A stretch of DNA of 64,000 nt from Cognatishimia sp. SS12. Its GTDB lineage: Bacteria; Pseudomonadota; Alphaproteobacteria; Rhodobacterales; Rhodobacteraceae. The translations under genes were made by a program, and so were the position numbers. Below are positions 42,520 to 53,536 of the stretch, piece by piece. The stretch covers positions 1 to 64,000 of the forward strand of contig NZ_JAQNCZ010000005.1 of the NCBI RefSeq assembly GCF_028369055.1, in the 5' to 3' direction. Numbering within the stretch: position 1 is the stretch's first letter; each line of letters opens with the position of its first letter. The notes beneath the pieces were generated by a model, which did not search any database, had not been told where the DNA came from, and saw nothing but the letters and a program-made list of their open reading frames with translations.

Positions 42520-45044
42520 GCGTCGTCACCGCTGCCAAACTGGCGCGCCGCGAGCTGCGCGGCGGCCTGCGCGGATTTCGCATTTTTCTCGCCTGCCTGA
42601 TCCTCGGCGTTGCCGCCATCGCAGCCATCGGTTCGGTCCGCGCCAGTATCGAAGCCGGGCTTTCTGCGAAGGGCAGCGAGCTGCTTGGCGGCGATGCAGA
42701 AATGGAATTCACCTATCGCTTTGCCAACGAAGACGAGCGCACCTGGATGCAAGCCAGCGCCACTGCGGTGTCCGAGATTGTGGACTTTCGCTCCATGGCG
42801 GTGGTGACGCGCGGTGATGTAACCGAACGCGGCCTCACGCAAATCAAGGCTGTGGATAGCGCCTACCCGCTGGTGGGGAGCGTCACGCTTGAACCGGACA
42901 TGTCGCTGGCCCAGGCGTTTGCCCCCAAGGACGGTCGCCCCGGCGCGGTGATGCACCCGCTGCTGGCGGATCGGCTGGCGCTTGAAATTGGCGATATCTT
43001 CACGTTGGGCACGCAGGACTTTCACCTTGCCGCCCGTCTGATCGAAGAGCCGGACAACGCCGGCGGCGGATTTGGTCTTGGGCCGCGCACGCTGGTGGCC
43101 ACGCCTGATCTGCAAAACTCGGGCTTGCTGTCCCCGGGCACGCTTTATGAAACACAATATCGGCTGCTGCTGAAAGACGGGCTGACCCTTGAGGCCACGA
43201 AACAGGCCGCCAATGAAACCTTTCGCGACAAGGGCATGCGCTGGCGCGACAGTCGCAATGGCGCACCCGGCGTGGCCCGGTTTGTTGAACGGCTTGGTTC
43301 TTTCCTGGTGCTGGTCGGCCTGTCGGGCCTGGCCGTCGGCGGCGTGGGGGTTTCGGCGGCAATACGCGCCTATCTGGCCAGCAAGACCGAGGTGATCGCC
43401 ACGCTCAGATCGCTGGGCGCAGATCGCGCGACGATCTTTTTGACCTATTTCTTTCAAATCGGCGTGCTCAGCCTCCTTGGTATCAGCATCGGGCTGATCT
43501 TAGGCGCTGCTCTGCCCGCGGCGCTGTCCCCAGTCCTGCAATCCGTGCTGCCGCTGCCCGCAGTGATATCGCTGCACGCGGCCCCCCTGTTTGAAGCGGC
43601 CATCTATGGCCTACTGACAGCGATGATTTTCACGCTCTGGCCGTTGGCGCGCACCGAGGATATCCGGGCAGCCGCCTTGTTTCGCGATGCCATGCACGCC
43701 GCGCGCGGTCTGCCAGCCGCCCGCTATTTGATCGCAACGGGGCTGCTGATTGCCTTACTGGTCGGCGCGGCGAGCTATTTTTCCGGCAACCTCTGGCTCA
43801 CGTTGTGGACCATGGGCGGGATCGCCGGGGCGCTGGTTTTGCTGACCCTGGCCGCCGCGTTGATCCGATTTATATCAGCGCGCGCCGCACCGCGTGCGCG
43901 GCACCGGGCCTCCCTGCGCTGGGCGCTTGCGGCAATCTCAAGCCCGCGCGAAGGGGCGACCTCGGTTGTGCTGTCTTTGGGCCTGGGCCTGTCGGTGCTG
44001 GCCGCCGTTGGGCAGATTGATGGCAACCTGCGCGCGGCGATTTCGCAGGACCTGCCGGATGTGGCCCCGAGCTATTTCTTTGTCGATATCCAGCCCGGTC
44101 AGATGCCCGGCTTTCTGGAGCGGGTCACAACCGACCCGGCCGTAAGCAAGGTTGAAAACGCGCCGATGCTACGCGGCGTGATCACCCAGATCAACGGGCG
44201 CCCTGCCCGCGAGGTGGCGGGCAACCACTGGGTCGTGCGCGGAGATCGCGGCGTCAGCTACGCCGGGACGCTTCCAGACACCACAAAAATCACCGACGGT
44301 ACATGGTGGGGCGCAGACTATAGCGGCGCGCCACAAATCAGCTTTGCCGCCGAAGAAGCGGCTGAAATCGGCCTCAAGCTGGGTGACAGCATGACGGTCA
44401 ACATTTTGGGCCGGGACATCACCGGCACTGTCACCAGCTTTCGCGAAGTGGATTTTTCCACCGCCGGAATGGGGTTTGTTTTGGTGATGAACGAAGCCGC
44501 GCTGGCCGGCGCGCCGCATTCTTTCATTGCCACGGTTTATGCCGAAGAGGCCGCCGAAGCGCAAATTCTACGCGATATCTCCAACGCCTATCCGAACATC
44601 ACCGCGATCCGGGTGCGCGACGCAATTGAACGTGTGACCGAGGTGCTTGGGTCTATCGCGGCGGCCACGGCCTATGGCGCGGCGGCGACGTTGCTGACCG
44701 GCTTTCTGGTCTTGATTGGCGCGGCAGCAGCGGGGCAGCACAGCCGCACCTATGAAGCCGCCATTCTCAAGACGCTGGGGGCGACGCGCAAGCGCATTCT
44801 GCTGAGTTTCGCGCTGCGCAGCGCCCTTTTGGGGCTGGGCGCGGGCGTTGTCGCGCTTGGCGCGGGCATTCTCGGCGGATGGGCCGTCAGCCATTTCGTG
44901 CTGGAAACCAACTACACGGTGATTTGGGACAATGCGCTGGCCATCGTGCTGGGCGGTGTTCTGGCAACGCTGCTCGCAGGGCTGGGGTTCGCCGCGACGC
45001 CCCTGCGCGCGCGACCGGCACCCGTATTGCGCACGGCGGACTAA
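42516..45044 (+). CDS. ybbP: ABC transporter permease, FtsX-like (YbbP-like)
   Basis: 842 residues. Large permease with a duplicated FtsX/MacB membrane unit: an N-terminal segment at ~16-39, a periplasmic domain, three-segment membrane blocks around 255-360, a central pair near 400-450, then a second periplasmic domain and the C-terminal block (ILLSFALRSALLGLGAGVVA). Each block is followed by the amphipathic stretch typical of the family (EVIATLRSLGADRATIF; AAILKTLGATRKRILL). Works with YbbA; the substrate is unknown. Confidence 0.9.
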   Translation: MSVVTAAKLARRELRGGLRGFRIFLACLILGVAAIAAIGSVRASIEAGLSAKGSELLGGDAEMEFTYRFANEDERTWMQASATAVSEIVDFRSMAVVTRGDVTERGLTQIKAVDSAYPLVGSVTLEPDMSLAQAFAPKDGRPGAVMHPLLADRLALEIGDIFTLGTQDFHLAARLIEEPDNAGGGFGLGPRTLVATPDLQNSGLLSPGTLYETQYRLLLKDGLTLEATKQAANETFRDKGMRWRDSRNGAPGVARFVERLGSFLVLVGLSGLAVGGVGVSAAIRAYLASKTEVIATLRSLGADRATIFLTYFFQIGVLSLLGISIGLILGAALPAALSPVLQSVLPLPAVISLHAAPLFEAAIYGLLTAMIFTLWPLARTEDIRAAALFRDAMHAARGLPAARYLIATGLLIALLVGAASYFSGNLWLTLWTMGGIAGALVLLTLAAALIRFISARAAPRARHRASLRWALAAISSPREGATSVVLSLGLGLSVLAAVGQIDGNLRAAISQDLPDVAPSYFFVDIQPGQMPGFLERVTTDPAVSKVENAPMLRGVITQINGRPAREVAGNHWVVRGDRGVSYAGTLPDTTKITDGTWWGADYSGAPQISFAAEEAAEIGLKLGDSMTVNILGRDITGTVTSFREVDFSTAGMGFVLVMNEAALAGAPHSFIATVYAEEAAEAQILRDISNAYPNITAIRVRDAIERVTEVLGSIAAATAYGAAATLLTGFLVLIGAAAAGQHSRTYEAAILKTLGATRKRILLSFALRSALLGLGAGVVALGAGILGGWAVSHFVLETNYTVIWDNALAIVLGGVLATLLAGLGFAATPLRARPAPVLRTAD

Positions 45045-45053
45045 CCCAAAAAG

Positions 45054-45087
45054 AAAGCGGCCCCCAAGACACCTTGAGGGCCGCTTT
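45054..45087. terminator. Bidirectional terminator between ybbP and gcvP
   Basis: AAAGCGGCCC (45054-45063) pairs with GGGCCGCTTT (45078-45087), with a further CCAAG/CTTG inner pairing and T-rich flanks on both sides. It stands between two convergent genes and can serve both. Confidence 0.85.
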
Positions 45088-45103
45088 GTTGTTTCTGCGC
45101 TTC

Positions 45104-47953
45104 TTACTCCGCCGCTTCGGCGTAATCCTCCATCGGTGGGCAGGTGCAGATCAGATGACGGTCGCCATAGGCATTGTCGACCCGGTTGACCGGCGGCCAG
45201 TATTTATCGACGCGGAAGGCACCCGGAGGGAAGCAGCCCTGCTCGCGTGAATAGGGCCGATCCCAATCGCGCACGAGGTCTTCCATGGTGTGTGGCGCGT
45301 TTTTCAACGGGTTGTTTTCCGCATCCAGATCGCCTTTTTCCACCGCGTCTATTTCCGCCCGGATCGCCAGCATGGCATCACAAAAGCGATCCAGCTCAGC
45401 CTTGGTTTCAGATTCAGTTGGCTCCACCATCAAGGTGCCGGCCACCGGCCAGCTCATGGTTGGGGCATGAAAGCCGTTGTCGATCAGGCGTTTGGCGATG
45501 TCATCCACAGTGATGCCCGCGCTTTCCGCAAAGGGGCGCGTGTCCAGAATGCATTCATGCGCCACACGTCCAGACGGGCCTTTGTACAAGACGTCATAGG
45601 CCCCTTCGAGCCGCTTGGCGATGTAGTTGGCATTCAGGATCGCAACGCGGGTGGCCTGTGTCAGACCATCACCGCCCATCATCAGGCAATAGGCCCAGCT
45701 GATCGCCAAAATAGACGCCGACCCAAAGGGCGCGCCAGACACCGGCCCCTCGTCGCCGCCACGCTCTGGATGGCCGGGCAAATGCGGTGCTAGATGCGCC
45801 TTGACCCCAATCGGCCCCATGCCGGGGCCACCACCGCCATGCGGAATGGCAAAGGTTTTATGCAGGTTCAAATGGCTCACGTCGCCGCCCAAATCACCCG
45901 GACGGCTGAGGCCAACCATGGCGTTCATATTGGCCCCATCGATATAGACCTGACCGCCAAAATCATGGGTAATTTGACAGACCTCATGCACGGTTTCTTC
46001 AAACACGCCATGGGTTGAGGGATAGGTGATCATGCAGCCTGCCAGCTCGGCGGCATGCTTTTCGGCCTTGGCGCGGAAATCTTCCAGATCAATGTCGCCA
46101 TTGGCGGCGGATTTCACCGGCACCACCTTCCAGCCGACCATCTGGGCAGAGGCCGGGTTGGTGCCATGGGCGCTCATCGGAATGAGGCAGATGTTACGAT
46201 GGCCTTCGCCATTTGCGCGGTGGTAGGCCGCGATGGTCAACAGACCGGCATATTCGCCCTGCGCGCCTGAGTTTGGCTGCATCGACATGGCGTCATAGCC
46301 GGTGATGACACAGAGTTTGTCAGACAGATCCGTCACCATTTCAGCATAGCCTGCGGCCTGCTCAACCGGTGCAAAGGGATGCATGTTCGCAAATTCCGGC
46401 CAGCTGAGCGGCATCATTTCTGCGGCGGCGTTCAGTTTCATCGTGCAGGAACCAAGCGGGATCATCGCGCGATCCAGCGCCAGATCACGATCCGCCAAGC
46501 GGCGCATATAGCGCATCATCTCGGTTTCCGCCCGGTTCATGTGGAAAATCGGGTGGGTGAGATAGTCGCTCTGGCGGTGCATCTTGTCTGGCACGCGGTA
46601 TTCGGCCGTGAAATCGCTGTCTGTTTTCACGATGCCAAAGGCGCGCCAGACGCCTTCGATGGTTTCCGGGCGGGTGGTTTCATCCAGCGAGATACCAACA
46701 CGGAATTCGCCCACTTTGCGCAGGTTGATGCCCTCATCGCGCGCCGATTTCAGCACCGCATCCTGCAGCGGGCCAACATCCACGGTGATGGTGTCAAAGA
46801 ACGCCTGCGGGTCCACCTGGAAGCCGCCGCCCTCCAGCCCTTTGGCCAGACGCACGGTTTTGCGGTGGATACGCTGCGCGATGGCTTTCAGGCCCTTTGG
46901 CCCATGGAAAACCGCGTACATCGACGCCATCACAGCCAACAAGGCCTGCGCGGTGCAGACGTTGGATGTGGCCTTCTCGCGGCGAATATGCTGCTCGCGG
47001 GTTTGCAGCGACAGGCGGTAGGCGCGGTTGCCATGGCTGTCGACCGACACGCCAACCAGACGGCCGGGCATCGCGCGTTTATAAGCGTCTTTGGTGGCCA
47101 TATAGGCCGCGTGCGGGCCGCCATAGCCCAGTGGCACGCCAAAGCGTTGGGTTGAGCCGACCGCGATATCAGCGCCCATCGCGCCCGGTTCTTTCAGCAG
47201 AGTCAGCGCCAGTGGATCTGCTGCCACGATGGCAATCGCCTTGGCGGCGTGCAGCGCCTCGATTTCAGGGGTGAAGTCGCGCACATGGCCATAGGTGCCG
47301 GGATATTGGAACAGCGCGCCAAACACCTTGTCGGCCTCAAGTTTGTCTGGGTTGCCAACGATCACCTCAATGCCCAGCGGCGCTGCGCGGGTTTGGATCA
47401 CGGCGATGTTCTGCGGATGGCAATCGCGGTCGACAAAAAACGCCTTGGCTTTGGATTTCGCCACCCGCTGCGCCATGGTCATCGCCTCGGCGCAGGCGGT
47501 GGATTCATCCAGCAGCGAGGCATTGGCAATTTCCAGCCCGGTCAGGTCGCTGACCATGGTCTGGAAGTTCAAAAGCGCCTCAAGCCGCCCTTGGGAAATT
47601 TCGGGCTGATAGGGTGTATAGGCCGTGTACCACGCCGGATTTTCCAGAATATTGCGCTGAATCGCCGGCGGTGTGACCGTCCCATGATACCCCTGACCGA
47701 TCAGGCTGGTTTTCAGGTCGTTTTTCTTGGCGACCTCGCGCATACGGTGCAGCAGCTCGCGTTCCGAAAGCGGGCGGCCAAAATCGAGCTTGGCGCTCTG
47801 CCGGATGGATTTTGGCAGCGTGTCATCAATCAGCGCGTCCAGATCCGCCGCGCCAACCAGGCCCAGCATGTCGGACATTTCTTCGGGGGATGGGCCGATA
47901 TGACGACGGTTGGCAAAATCATACGGCAGATAATCTGTCGGTTCAAAAGGCAT
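45104..47953 (-). CDS. gcvP: Glycine dehydrogenase (aminomethyl-transferring), P protein
   Basis: 949 residues, the normal single-chain size. Decarboxylates glycine with PLP and passes the aminomethyl group to lipoyl-GcvH. The PLP Lys is in [18 protein letters not shown] near 705. The N-terminal [15 protein letters not shown] and DCHPQN stretches are typical. It is the last of gcvT-gcvH-gcvP and controlled by the upstream glycine riboswitch. Confidence 0.97.
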   Translation of the reverse strand: MPFEPTDYLPYDFANRRHIGPSPEEMSDMLGLVGAADLDALIDDTLPKSIRQSAKLDFGRPLSERELLHRMREVAKKNDLKTSLIGQGYHGTVTPPAIQRNILENPAWYTAYTPYQPEISQGRLEALLNFQTMVSDLTGLEIANASLLDESTACAEAMTMAQRVAKSKAKAFFVDRDCHPQNIAVIQTRAAPLGIEVIVGNPDKLEADKVFGALFQYPGTYGHVRDFTPEIEALHAAKAIAIVAADPLALTLLKEPGAMGADIAVGSTQRFGVPLGYGGPHAAYMATKDAYKRAMPGRLVGVSVDSHGNRAYRLSLQTREQHIRREKATSNVCTAQALLAVMASMYAVFHGPKGLKAIAQRIHRKTVRLAKGLEGGGFQVDPQAFFDTITVDVGPLQDAVLKSARDEGINLRKVGEFRVGISLDETTRPETIEGVWRAFGIVKTDSDFTAEYRVPDKMHRQSDYLTHPIFHMNRAETEMMRYMRRLADRDLALDRAMIPLGSCTMKLNAAAEMMPLSWPEFANMHPFAPVEQAAGYAEMVTDLSDKLCVITGYDAMSMQPNSGAQGEYAGLLTIAAYHRANGEGHRNICLIPMSAHGTNPASAQMVGWKVVPVKSAANGDIDLEDFRAKAEKHAAELAGCMITYPSTHGVFEETVHEVCQITHDFGGQVYIDGANMNAMVGLSRPGDLGGDVSHLNLHKTFAIPHGGGGPGMGPIGVKAHLAPHLPGHPERGGDEGPVSGAPFGSASILAISWAYCLMMGGDGLTQATRVAILNANYIAKRLEGAYDVLYKGPSGRVAHECILDTRPFAESAGITVDDIAKRLIDNGFHAPTMSWPVAGTLMVEPTESETKAELDRFCDAMLAIRAEIDAVEKGDLDAENNPLKNAPHTMEDLVRDWDRPYSREQGCFPPGAFRVDKYWPPVNRVDNAYGDRHLICTCPPMEDYAEAAE

Positions 47954-48058
47954 CAGAGGCCCCTTTCATAGATACCGCGCAAGGCAGGCAAGTTTTTGCG
48001 GTGAGCGGCTGGTCGGGGGCGGTCAAAACCACCGCCCGACAATCAGCGTTGATCTCAG

Positions 48059-48418
48059 TTAGCCGATGAAGGTTTTGTAAGCCGCTTCATCCATATAGTC
48101 GTCCATCTGGCTCAGGTCGGCGGCCTTGATCTTAAAGAACCAGGCATCGCCGATCGGATCATCATTGACCTTGCCCGGCTCATCCACCAGCGCCTCGTTC
48201 ACCTCGACGATTTCGCCATCCAGAGGCGCGAGAATATCGGAGGCCGCTTTTACGGATTCGATCACGCAGACCTCATCATCCTTGGTCACTTCGCCGCCAA
48301 CCTCGGGCAGCTCAACAAAAACGATGTCGCCCAATTGCTCTGCGGCGTGTTCGGTGATGCCAACAACAACCACGTCGTCTTCGATGCGCAGCCATTCGTG
48401 CTCTTCTGTGAATTTCAT
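48059..48418 (-). CDS. gcvH: Glycine cleavage system H protein
   Basis: 119 residues. The lipoyl-carrier of the complex; the modified Lys lies in [15 protein letters not shown]. It starts with [15 protein letters not shown], the standard N-terminus. It is located between gcvT and gcvP. Confidence 0.97.
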   Translation of the reverse strand: MKFTEEHEWLRIEDDVVVVGITEHAAEQLGDIVFVELPEVGGEVTKDDEVCVIESVKAASDILAPLDGEIVEVNEALVDEPGKVNDDPIGDAWFFKIKAADLSQMDDYMDEAAYKTFIG

Positions 48419-48446
48419 GGGGATCTCCTGTTTGTCCTGATCTTTT

Positions 48447-49580
48447 TCAACGTTTGAAATTGGCGGGCACCAGCGGCATTTTCGCCACCGTTAGCGGCAG
48501 GCGTTTGCCGCGCACCTCACCGAAAAGCTGCGTGCCCGGCGCGGCGTAGCTGCTGCCGACATAGCCCATGGCGACAGGGCCACCGATGCTGGGGCCAAAG
48601 CTGCCAGAGGTCACTTCGCCGATGGCTTCGCCGCCCTCGGCAGCGGCAAATAGCTGCGTGCCATCGCGCATCGGCGCGCGCCCTTCCGGCAGCAGCCCGA
48701 CACGTTTGCGCGCCACACCTTCGGCCAAGGCACCCAGAATATGACCAGCGCCGGGGAACCCGCCAGCACGGTCACCGCCCGCGCGGCGCACCTTCTGCAT
48801 CGCCCAGGTCAAAGCCGCTTCGACGGGGCCAGTTTCTGTTGTGATGTCATTGCCATATAGGCACAGCCCCGCCTCAAGGCGCAGGCTGTCGCGCGCGCCA
48901 AGGCCGATCGGCGCGACCTCTTCCATCGCCAAAAGCGCTTGGCAGAGCGTTTCGGCGGCATGCGCGGGCACGGAAATTTCATAGCCATCTTCGCCGGTAT
49001 AGCCCGAGCGGGAGACCCAGCAGTCTTGCCCCAACAGCGTGACAGTCGCGACATCCATGAAAACCATATCAGCGACAGCCGGGTTGAGGCGCGCCAGCGC
49101 AGTTTCCGCCGCAGGCCCCTGCAGCGCGATCAGCGCGCGATCTTCGATCAGCTCAATGGTAATGCCCGGTTCAAGCGCCGCTTTCATCCGCGCTACATCC
49201 GCCTCTTTGCAGGCGGCATTGACCACCACAAAGAGATGATCACCGCGATTGGCAAACATCAGATCGTCTTCGATGCCGCCGTTGTCATTGGTAAAGAACC
49301 CATAGCGCTGCTTGCCTTCCGGCAGGTCAAGCACATCCATCGGCACCAAGGTTTCAAAGGCTTTGGCAATCGCCTCATAAGAGGCCCCGCGCAAGATCAC
49401 CTGCCCCATGTGGCTGACATCAAACAGCCCTGCCGCTGCGCGGCAGTGCAGGTGTTCTTTCATCACGCCCATCGGATATTGCACCGGCATGTCATAGCCC
49501 GCGAAAGGCACCATTTTGGCCCCTAGGCCAATATGCAGCTCATGCAGCGGCGTTTGTTTTAGTGCGCCCGTCTCAGACAT
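48447..49580 (-). CDS. gcvT: Glycine cleavage system T protein (aminomethyltransferase)
   Basis: 377 residues. Releases ammonia from the aminomethyl-lipoyl group and forms methylene-tetrahydrofolate. Typical stretches are [42 protein letters not shown] and [14 protein letters not shown]. It is first in the operon, 80 bases below the riboswitch, with GGGAGCAAGAG ahead of the ATG. Confidence 0.96.
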   Translation of the reverse strand: MSETGALKQTPLHELHIGLGAKMVPFAGYDMPVQYPMGVMKEHLHCRAAAGLFDVSHMGQVILRGASYEAIAKAFETLVPMDVLDLPEGKQRYGFFTNDNGGIEDDLMFANRGDHLFVVVNAACKEADVARMKAALEPGITIELIEDRALIALQGPAAETALARLNPAVADMVFMDVATVTLLGQDCWVSRSGYTGEDGYEISVPAHAAETLCQALLAMEEVAPIGLGARDSLRLEAGLCLYGNDITTETGPVEAALTWAMQKVRRAGGDRAGGFPGAGHILGALAEGVARKRVGLLPEGRAPMRDGTQLFAAAEGGEAIGEVTSGSFGPSIGGPVAMGYVGSSYAAPGTQLFGEVRGKRLPLTVAKMPLVPANFKR

Positions 49581-49624
49581 CTCTTGCTCCCTGTTGTCCG
49601 GGGCAGGCCTGATTGCGTGCGTCC

Positions 49625-49660
49625 GGCATTACGTGACGCATGAACCATGCGCGTAATGCC
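49625..49660 (-). terminator. Perfect hairpin between glycine riboswitch and gcvT
   Basis: GGCATTACG (49625-49633) pairs with CGTAATGCC (49652-49660), and the inner arms GCATG/CATGC also pair. It begins where the second aptamer ends and stands before gcvT. It may be the expression platform (attenuator or anti-RBS control), although no T-run follows. Confidence 0.6.
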
Positions 49661-49830
49661 CCCTCTGTCCCTTTGCCTGAGATCGTTATCCCTTCGGCGT
49701 CCAATTGAATGGCTCTCTCCAGAGTTAGAAGCAGTAAACTCGGTCCCTTTGCCTGAGAGTTTCCGGGGCGGTTGCTCCTTCGGCACCGGCGGTCCGGTTC
49801 TCCCGAGTCACCTAAGCTTCTCAGGCAAAT
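49661..49830 (-). ncRNA. Tandem glycine riboswitch
   Basis: Two glycine aptamers in series, read on the minus strand. Each ends in the conserved CTCAGGCAAAGGGAC-type strand (second copy at 49668-49682, first at 49743-49758), and the first opens with AGGTGACTCGGGAGAACCGG near 49792-49812. Pseudo-symmetric P1/P3 stems such as GGACCGCCGGTGCCGAAGGAGC follow the consensus. It senses glycine and turns on the cleavage operon when glycine is abundant. Confidence 0.92.
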
Positions 49831-49949
49831 TAATTTGCGAATACGACAATCACAAGCATTTATGCGACAGCGCGGCATTTATTTCGCCCCCGACACCCGT
49901 GGAAAATCGCCCCTGACCGTTTGACAGCAAGGACGCAACATGCGGTCAT

Positions 49950-50504
49950 ATGTGGATGCAATCTGATCGTTTCTTTGGCTATGGCAGCCTCGTCAATCGT
50001 CGCACACATAATTATCGCGACTTTTCAGCCATCACCCTGTCTGGCTGGCAGCGGGTGTGGCGGCAGACTGCCACATTCCAACGCCCCATTTTGACAATTG
50101 AACCCGCGCTCGGGGTGGAGATTGATGGTGCGCGCGCAGCGGTTCCGGGGGGCGATTGGCGGGCATTGGACGCGCGAGAGCACGCCTATGATCGTGTCCT
50201 GTTAGAGGGCGGCACGCCCCACGGCGGCCTCGCAACCTATGTGATTGGCGCGCAGAAATACGCGGCACCAGACGCGCTTCACCCCATATTTCTCAGCTAT
50301 CTGGATGTGGTGCTTCAGGGATTTTTCAACGAATATGGGCGCGATGGGTTGCGGCGGTTCTGTGACACCACCCGTGGCTGGGAGGCAGGCATTCGCGACG
50401 ACCGGCGCGCCCCGCAATACCCCCGTCACCAGCGGTTGACCCCGCAGGAGCGCGCGCTGGTCGATCAGGAAATTGCCCGCCTGGGCTGCAAGGTTCTGCC
50501 CTAG
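49950..50504 (+). CDS. Gamma-glutamylcyclotransferase-family protein
   Basis: 184 residues (ATG 49950; ATG 49956 is an in-frame alternative). FFGYGSLVNRRTHNYRD is the GGCT FGYGSL substrate loop, followed by a beta-strand-rich domain. The catalytic Glu of typical GGCTs is not obvious to me, so the reaction is uncertain. It overlaps the MATE gene 3' end by four bases (convergent). Confidence 0.7.
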   Translation: MWMQSDRFFGYGSLVNRRTHNYRDFSAITLSGWQRVWRQTATFQRPILTIEPALGVEIDGARAAVPGGDWRALDAREHAYDRVLLEGGTPHGGLATYVIGAQKYAAPDALHPIFLSYLDVVLQGFFNEYGRDGLRRFCDTTRGWEAGIRDDRRAPQYPRHQRLTPQERALVDQEIARLGCKVLP

Positions 50505-51892
50505 CGCCGCAAGTGCAGCAAGGCATGGAGCCGCCCCTGCCGCGCAAATGGCGTGTCTTTCACCGGGCGCGCGCCCGCCGCCATGACCCGCCGCCCCAGC
50601 ACAAAGGCAATCGCCGCAAAGATCACGCCGCCGAAAGCCTGCCCGATCAACACCCCCGGCGCACCAAACCAAAGCGCCCCAAGCCACACCAAGGGGATGG
50701 TGCCCAGCGTATTGCGGCCCCAGTTGATCAAAGTCGAATAAAACGGATGCCCCAGATTGTTGAAGGCTGCGTTCGAAACAAAGATCACCCCGTTGAAAAA
50801 GAACATCAACGCCAATGGGCCACAGAACAGAAAGATCAATGTCACCGCCATGCCGTCCACGTTGAACAGCGCAACGATCTGCGCGCGCATCAGAAACAGG
50901 ATCACAGTCGCCAGGGCCACCCAACAGGCCGTGAATATCAACGCATCCCGAAATGCCGCGCGCACCCGGGTGCTCTGCCCGGCGCCGAAATTCTGCCCGA
51001 TGATCGGACCAACCGCGCCAGAGAGCGCAAAAATTGCCCCAAAGGCCACCGGCGTCAGTCGCGCGACAACTGCCATGCCCGCCACCGCGTCCTCGCCAAA
51101 GCTCGCCATGGAGCGCGTTACATAAGCCTGGCCGATGGGCGTCGCGAGTTGCGTGAGGATGGCCGGCCCTGCGATGGCCAAAATCGCGGTGAGATCAACG
51201 CGCAATTGCGCCACATGCGGGCGGCTGAGACCGCGATGCACGCGGATGACCGGATAAAGCGCCACCGCCGCGATGACGCAGCGCGCCGCCACCGACGCCA
51301 GCGCAGCCCCGGTCAATTCAAGGTCCAGTCCAAAAATCAGGATCGGGTCCAGGATCGCATTGGCAACACCGCCTGCAATGGTCGACATCATCGAGCGGCG
51401 CGCATCGCCATGGGCCCGCAGGATCGCCCCGCCGACCATGCCCAGCAGCAGGATGGGCAAACTGGGGATCAAAATGCGCAGATAGTGCACCGCAAGAGTC
51501 AGCGTTTCGCCGCTCGCGCCCATAAGTCCTGCGAGATAGGGCAGGTTCAGCCAGACGATGGTGGAAAAAACAGATGCGAAAACAAATCCATAGAGCAATG
51601 AGGACGCCGCGCGGCGGCGGGCTTTTTCTTCATCCCCTTCCCCCAGCGCCTGCGCCACCAATGCGCCCGCTGCGATGGACATGCCAATGCCAAAAGAGGT
51701 GGTGAAAAACAGGATCGCGCCGGAATACCCCACGGCGGCGGCCAGCTCTTCCTTGCCCAGCATCGAGATAAAGAGCATGTCCACCAGATCGACCAGAAAG
51801 ACCGCCATCAGCCCAACCGAAGTGGTCAGCGACATCACGGTGACATGGCGCAAGAGGTTGCCCTGTAGGAATTTCGCGTTCGCCGTGTTCAT
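50501..51892 (-). CDS. MATE-family efflux transporter
   Basis: 463 residues with 12 hydrophobic segments. The 12-segment two-fold layout with GAILFFTTSFGIGMSIAAGA and GMVGGAILRAHGDARRSMM is typical of MATE exporters, which expel drugs or metabolites against Na+ or H+. The substrate is unknown. The start ATG 51892 is preceded by AGGGTGCC-like sequence of modest strength. Confidence 0.85.
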   Translation of the reverse strand: MNTANAKFLQGNLLRHVTVMSLTTSVGLMAVFLVDLVDMLFISMLGKEELAAAVGYSGAILFFTTSFGIGMSIAAGALVAQALGEGDEEKARRRAASSLLYGFVFASVFSTIVWLNLPYLAGLMGASGETLTLAVHYLRILIPSLPILLLGMVGGAILRAHGDARRSMMSTIAGGVANAILDPILIFGLDLELTGAALASVAARCVIAAVALYPVIRVHRGLSRPHVAQLRVDLTAILAIAGPAILTQLATPIGQAYVTRSMASFGEDAVAGMAVVARLTPVAFGAIFALSGAVGPIIGQNFGAGQSTRVRAAFRDALIFTACWVALATVILFLMRAQIVALFNVDGMAVTLIFLFCGPLALMFFFNGVIFVSNAAFNNLGHPFYSTLINWGRNTLGTIPLVWLGALWFGAPGVLIGQAFGGVIFAAIAFVLGRRVMAAGARPVKDTPFARQGRLHALLHLRR

Positions 51893-51975
51893 GGTGTGCC
51901 CCCCGATCCGGCGCGCAGCAGATCACAGTGCGGATGAAAAGCCAATTACTGAAATTCCCACGCGCCAAGTCAAAG

Positions 51976-52002
51976 AAAAAGGGCAGCCCAATGGGATGCC
52001 CT
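51976..52002 (-). terminator. Rho-independent terminator of gltX
   Basis: Minus strand: AGGGCATCCCATTGGGCTGC pairs as AGGGCA...TGCCCT with a following TTTTTC run. It lies 28 bases after the gltX stop. Confidence 0.85.
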
Positions 52003-52029
52003 GTTCAGTTTGGCATGTTGAACCTTGCT

Positions 52030-53355
52030 TCAGCCGCGCGCTTTGATCACCTTGAGCAGCGGCAGAACCTCGGACATGTCCGGGCCATGCGATTGCCCGG
52101 TCAGCGCTTTGCGCAGCGGCATAAAGAGGCCGCGGCCCTTGCGACCCGTCGCCTCTTTCACCGCTTTGGTCCATGCCCCCCAGCTGTCGCCATCCAGCGG
52201 CCCTTCGGGCAGCAGGGCCATCGCCTCTTTGACAAAAGCGACATCTTCGGCATCGATCACCGGCTCTGCGCCGTTTTCAAACAAATCCCACCAGGGCGCG
52301 ATATCTTTGCGGGTTGTGATATTGGCGCGAATGACATTCCAGAACGCCTCGGCTTGATCGGCGGGCACGCCAGCGGCGGCCACATCATCTGCAACTGCGC
52401 TCAGCGGCATCTCCCCCAGCAGACGCCCGGTCAGCGGGTAAAGGTCATTGACGTCAAACTTGGTTGGGGCGGAACCGAATTGGCTGATGTCAAAGCCTTC
52501 GGCGATTTCATCAAGGCTGCTGCGCAGTTCCACCGGCTGCGAAGAGCCAAGCCGCGCCATCAGTGACAAGAGCGCCATAGGCTCCACACCGGACGCGCGC
52601 AGATCACGCAGCGCCAAAGTGCCCAGACGTTTGGACAGGCTTTCGCCCTGTGGCCCGGTGAGCAGCGAATGGTGCGCAAAGGTCGGCACCGTGCCGCCCA
52701 GCGCCTCGATCATCTGAATCTGGGTCGCGGTGTTGGTCACGTGGTCAGAGCCACGGACAACATGGCTAACACCCATTTCGATATCATCCACAACAGAGGC
52801 CAGCGTATAGAGGAACTGACCGTCCCCGCGGATCAGCACCGGGTCCGATACCGAGGCGGCATCAATCGAAATATCCCCCAGAATGCCATCGGTCCAAGTG
52901 ATCCGCTCTTGGTCGAGCTTAAACCGCCAATGGCCATCGCCGCGCTCTGCGCGCAGTTTGGCTTTGGCGTCGTCTGACAGCGCCAGCGCGGCGCGGTCAT
53001 AGACCGGCGGCTTGCCCATGTTCAGCTGCTTTTTGCGTTTCAGGTCGAGCTCTACAGGGGTCTCAAAGCATTCGTAGAACCGCCCGATCTCGCGCAGCTT
53101 ATCGGCGGCGGCGACATAGCGATCCAGCCGCTCTGACTGACGCTCGATCCGATCCCATGTGAGGCCAAGCCATTCCAGATCCTCCTGGATGGCATCAACA
53201 TATTCCTGTTTGGAGCGCTCCGGATCGGTGTCGTCGATCCGCAGAATGAATGTTCCCCCTGCCTTTTTTGCGATGAGGAAGTTCATCAGCGCGGTGCGCA
53301 GATTGCCAACATGAATATAGCCCGTCGGGGACGGCGCAAAACGGGTGGTGGTCAT
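52030..53355 (-). CDS. gltX: Glutamyl-tRNA synthetase
   Basis: 441 residues from ATG 53355 (MTTTRFAPSPTGYIHVGNLR); the longer frame adds 22 atypical residues. Class I signatures: HVGN (HIGH-type) near 16 and SLSKRLG (KMSKS-type) near 243. Charges tRNA-Glu; in alphaproteobacteria a second paralogue may also handle tRNA-Gln, so this copy's tRNA specificity is not certain. Confidence 0.94.
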   Translation of the reverse strand: MTTTRFAPSPTGYIHVGNLRTALMNFLIAKKAGGTFILRIDDTDPERSKQEYVDAIQEDLEWLGLTWDRIERQSERLDRYVAAADKLREIGRFYECFETPVELDLKRKKQLNMGKPPVYDRAALALSDDAKAKLRAERGDGHWRFKLDQERITWTDGILGDISIDAASVSDPVLIRGDGQFLYTLASVVDDIEMGVSHVVRGSDHVTNTATQIQMIEALGGTVPTFAHHSLLTGPQGESLSKRLGTLALRDLRASGVEPMALLSLMARLGSSQPVELRSSLDEIAEGFDISQFGSAPTKFDVNDLYPLTGRLLGEMPLSAVADDVAAAGVPADQAEAFWNVIRANITTRKDIAPWWDLFENGAEPVIDAEDVAFVKEAMALLPEGPLDGDSWGAWTKAVKEATGRKGRGLFMPLRKALTGQSHGPDMSEVLPLLKVIKARG

Positions 53356-53536
53356 AGAGAGTCTCCAATGTTGCGCGCTCTGTCTCATATGCGCGCGGCT
53401 TTGTCCAGAAAAGGCGCTCAAGGCCCTGCGGCCTTGGCCCTGTCAGCGCCAAGAATTCGCACAAATGATCCCGAATTTATGGTATGTACCCCCATCCACC
53501 CAAAGAAGGCGCAGCATTCTGGAGGAGGAGACCACT

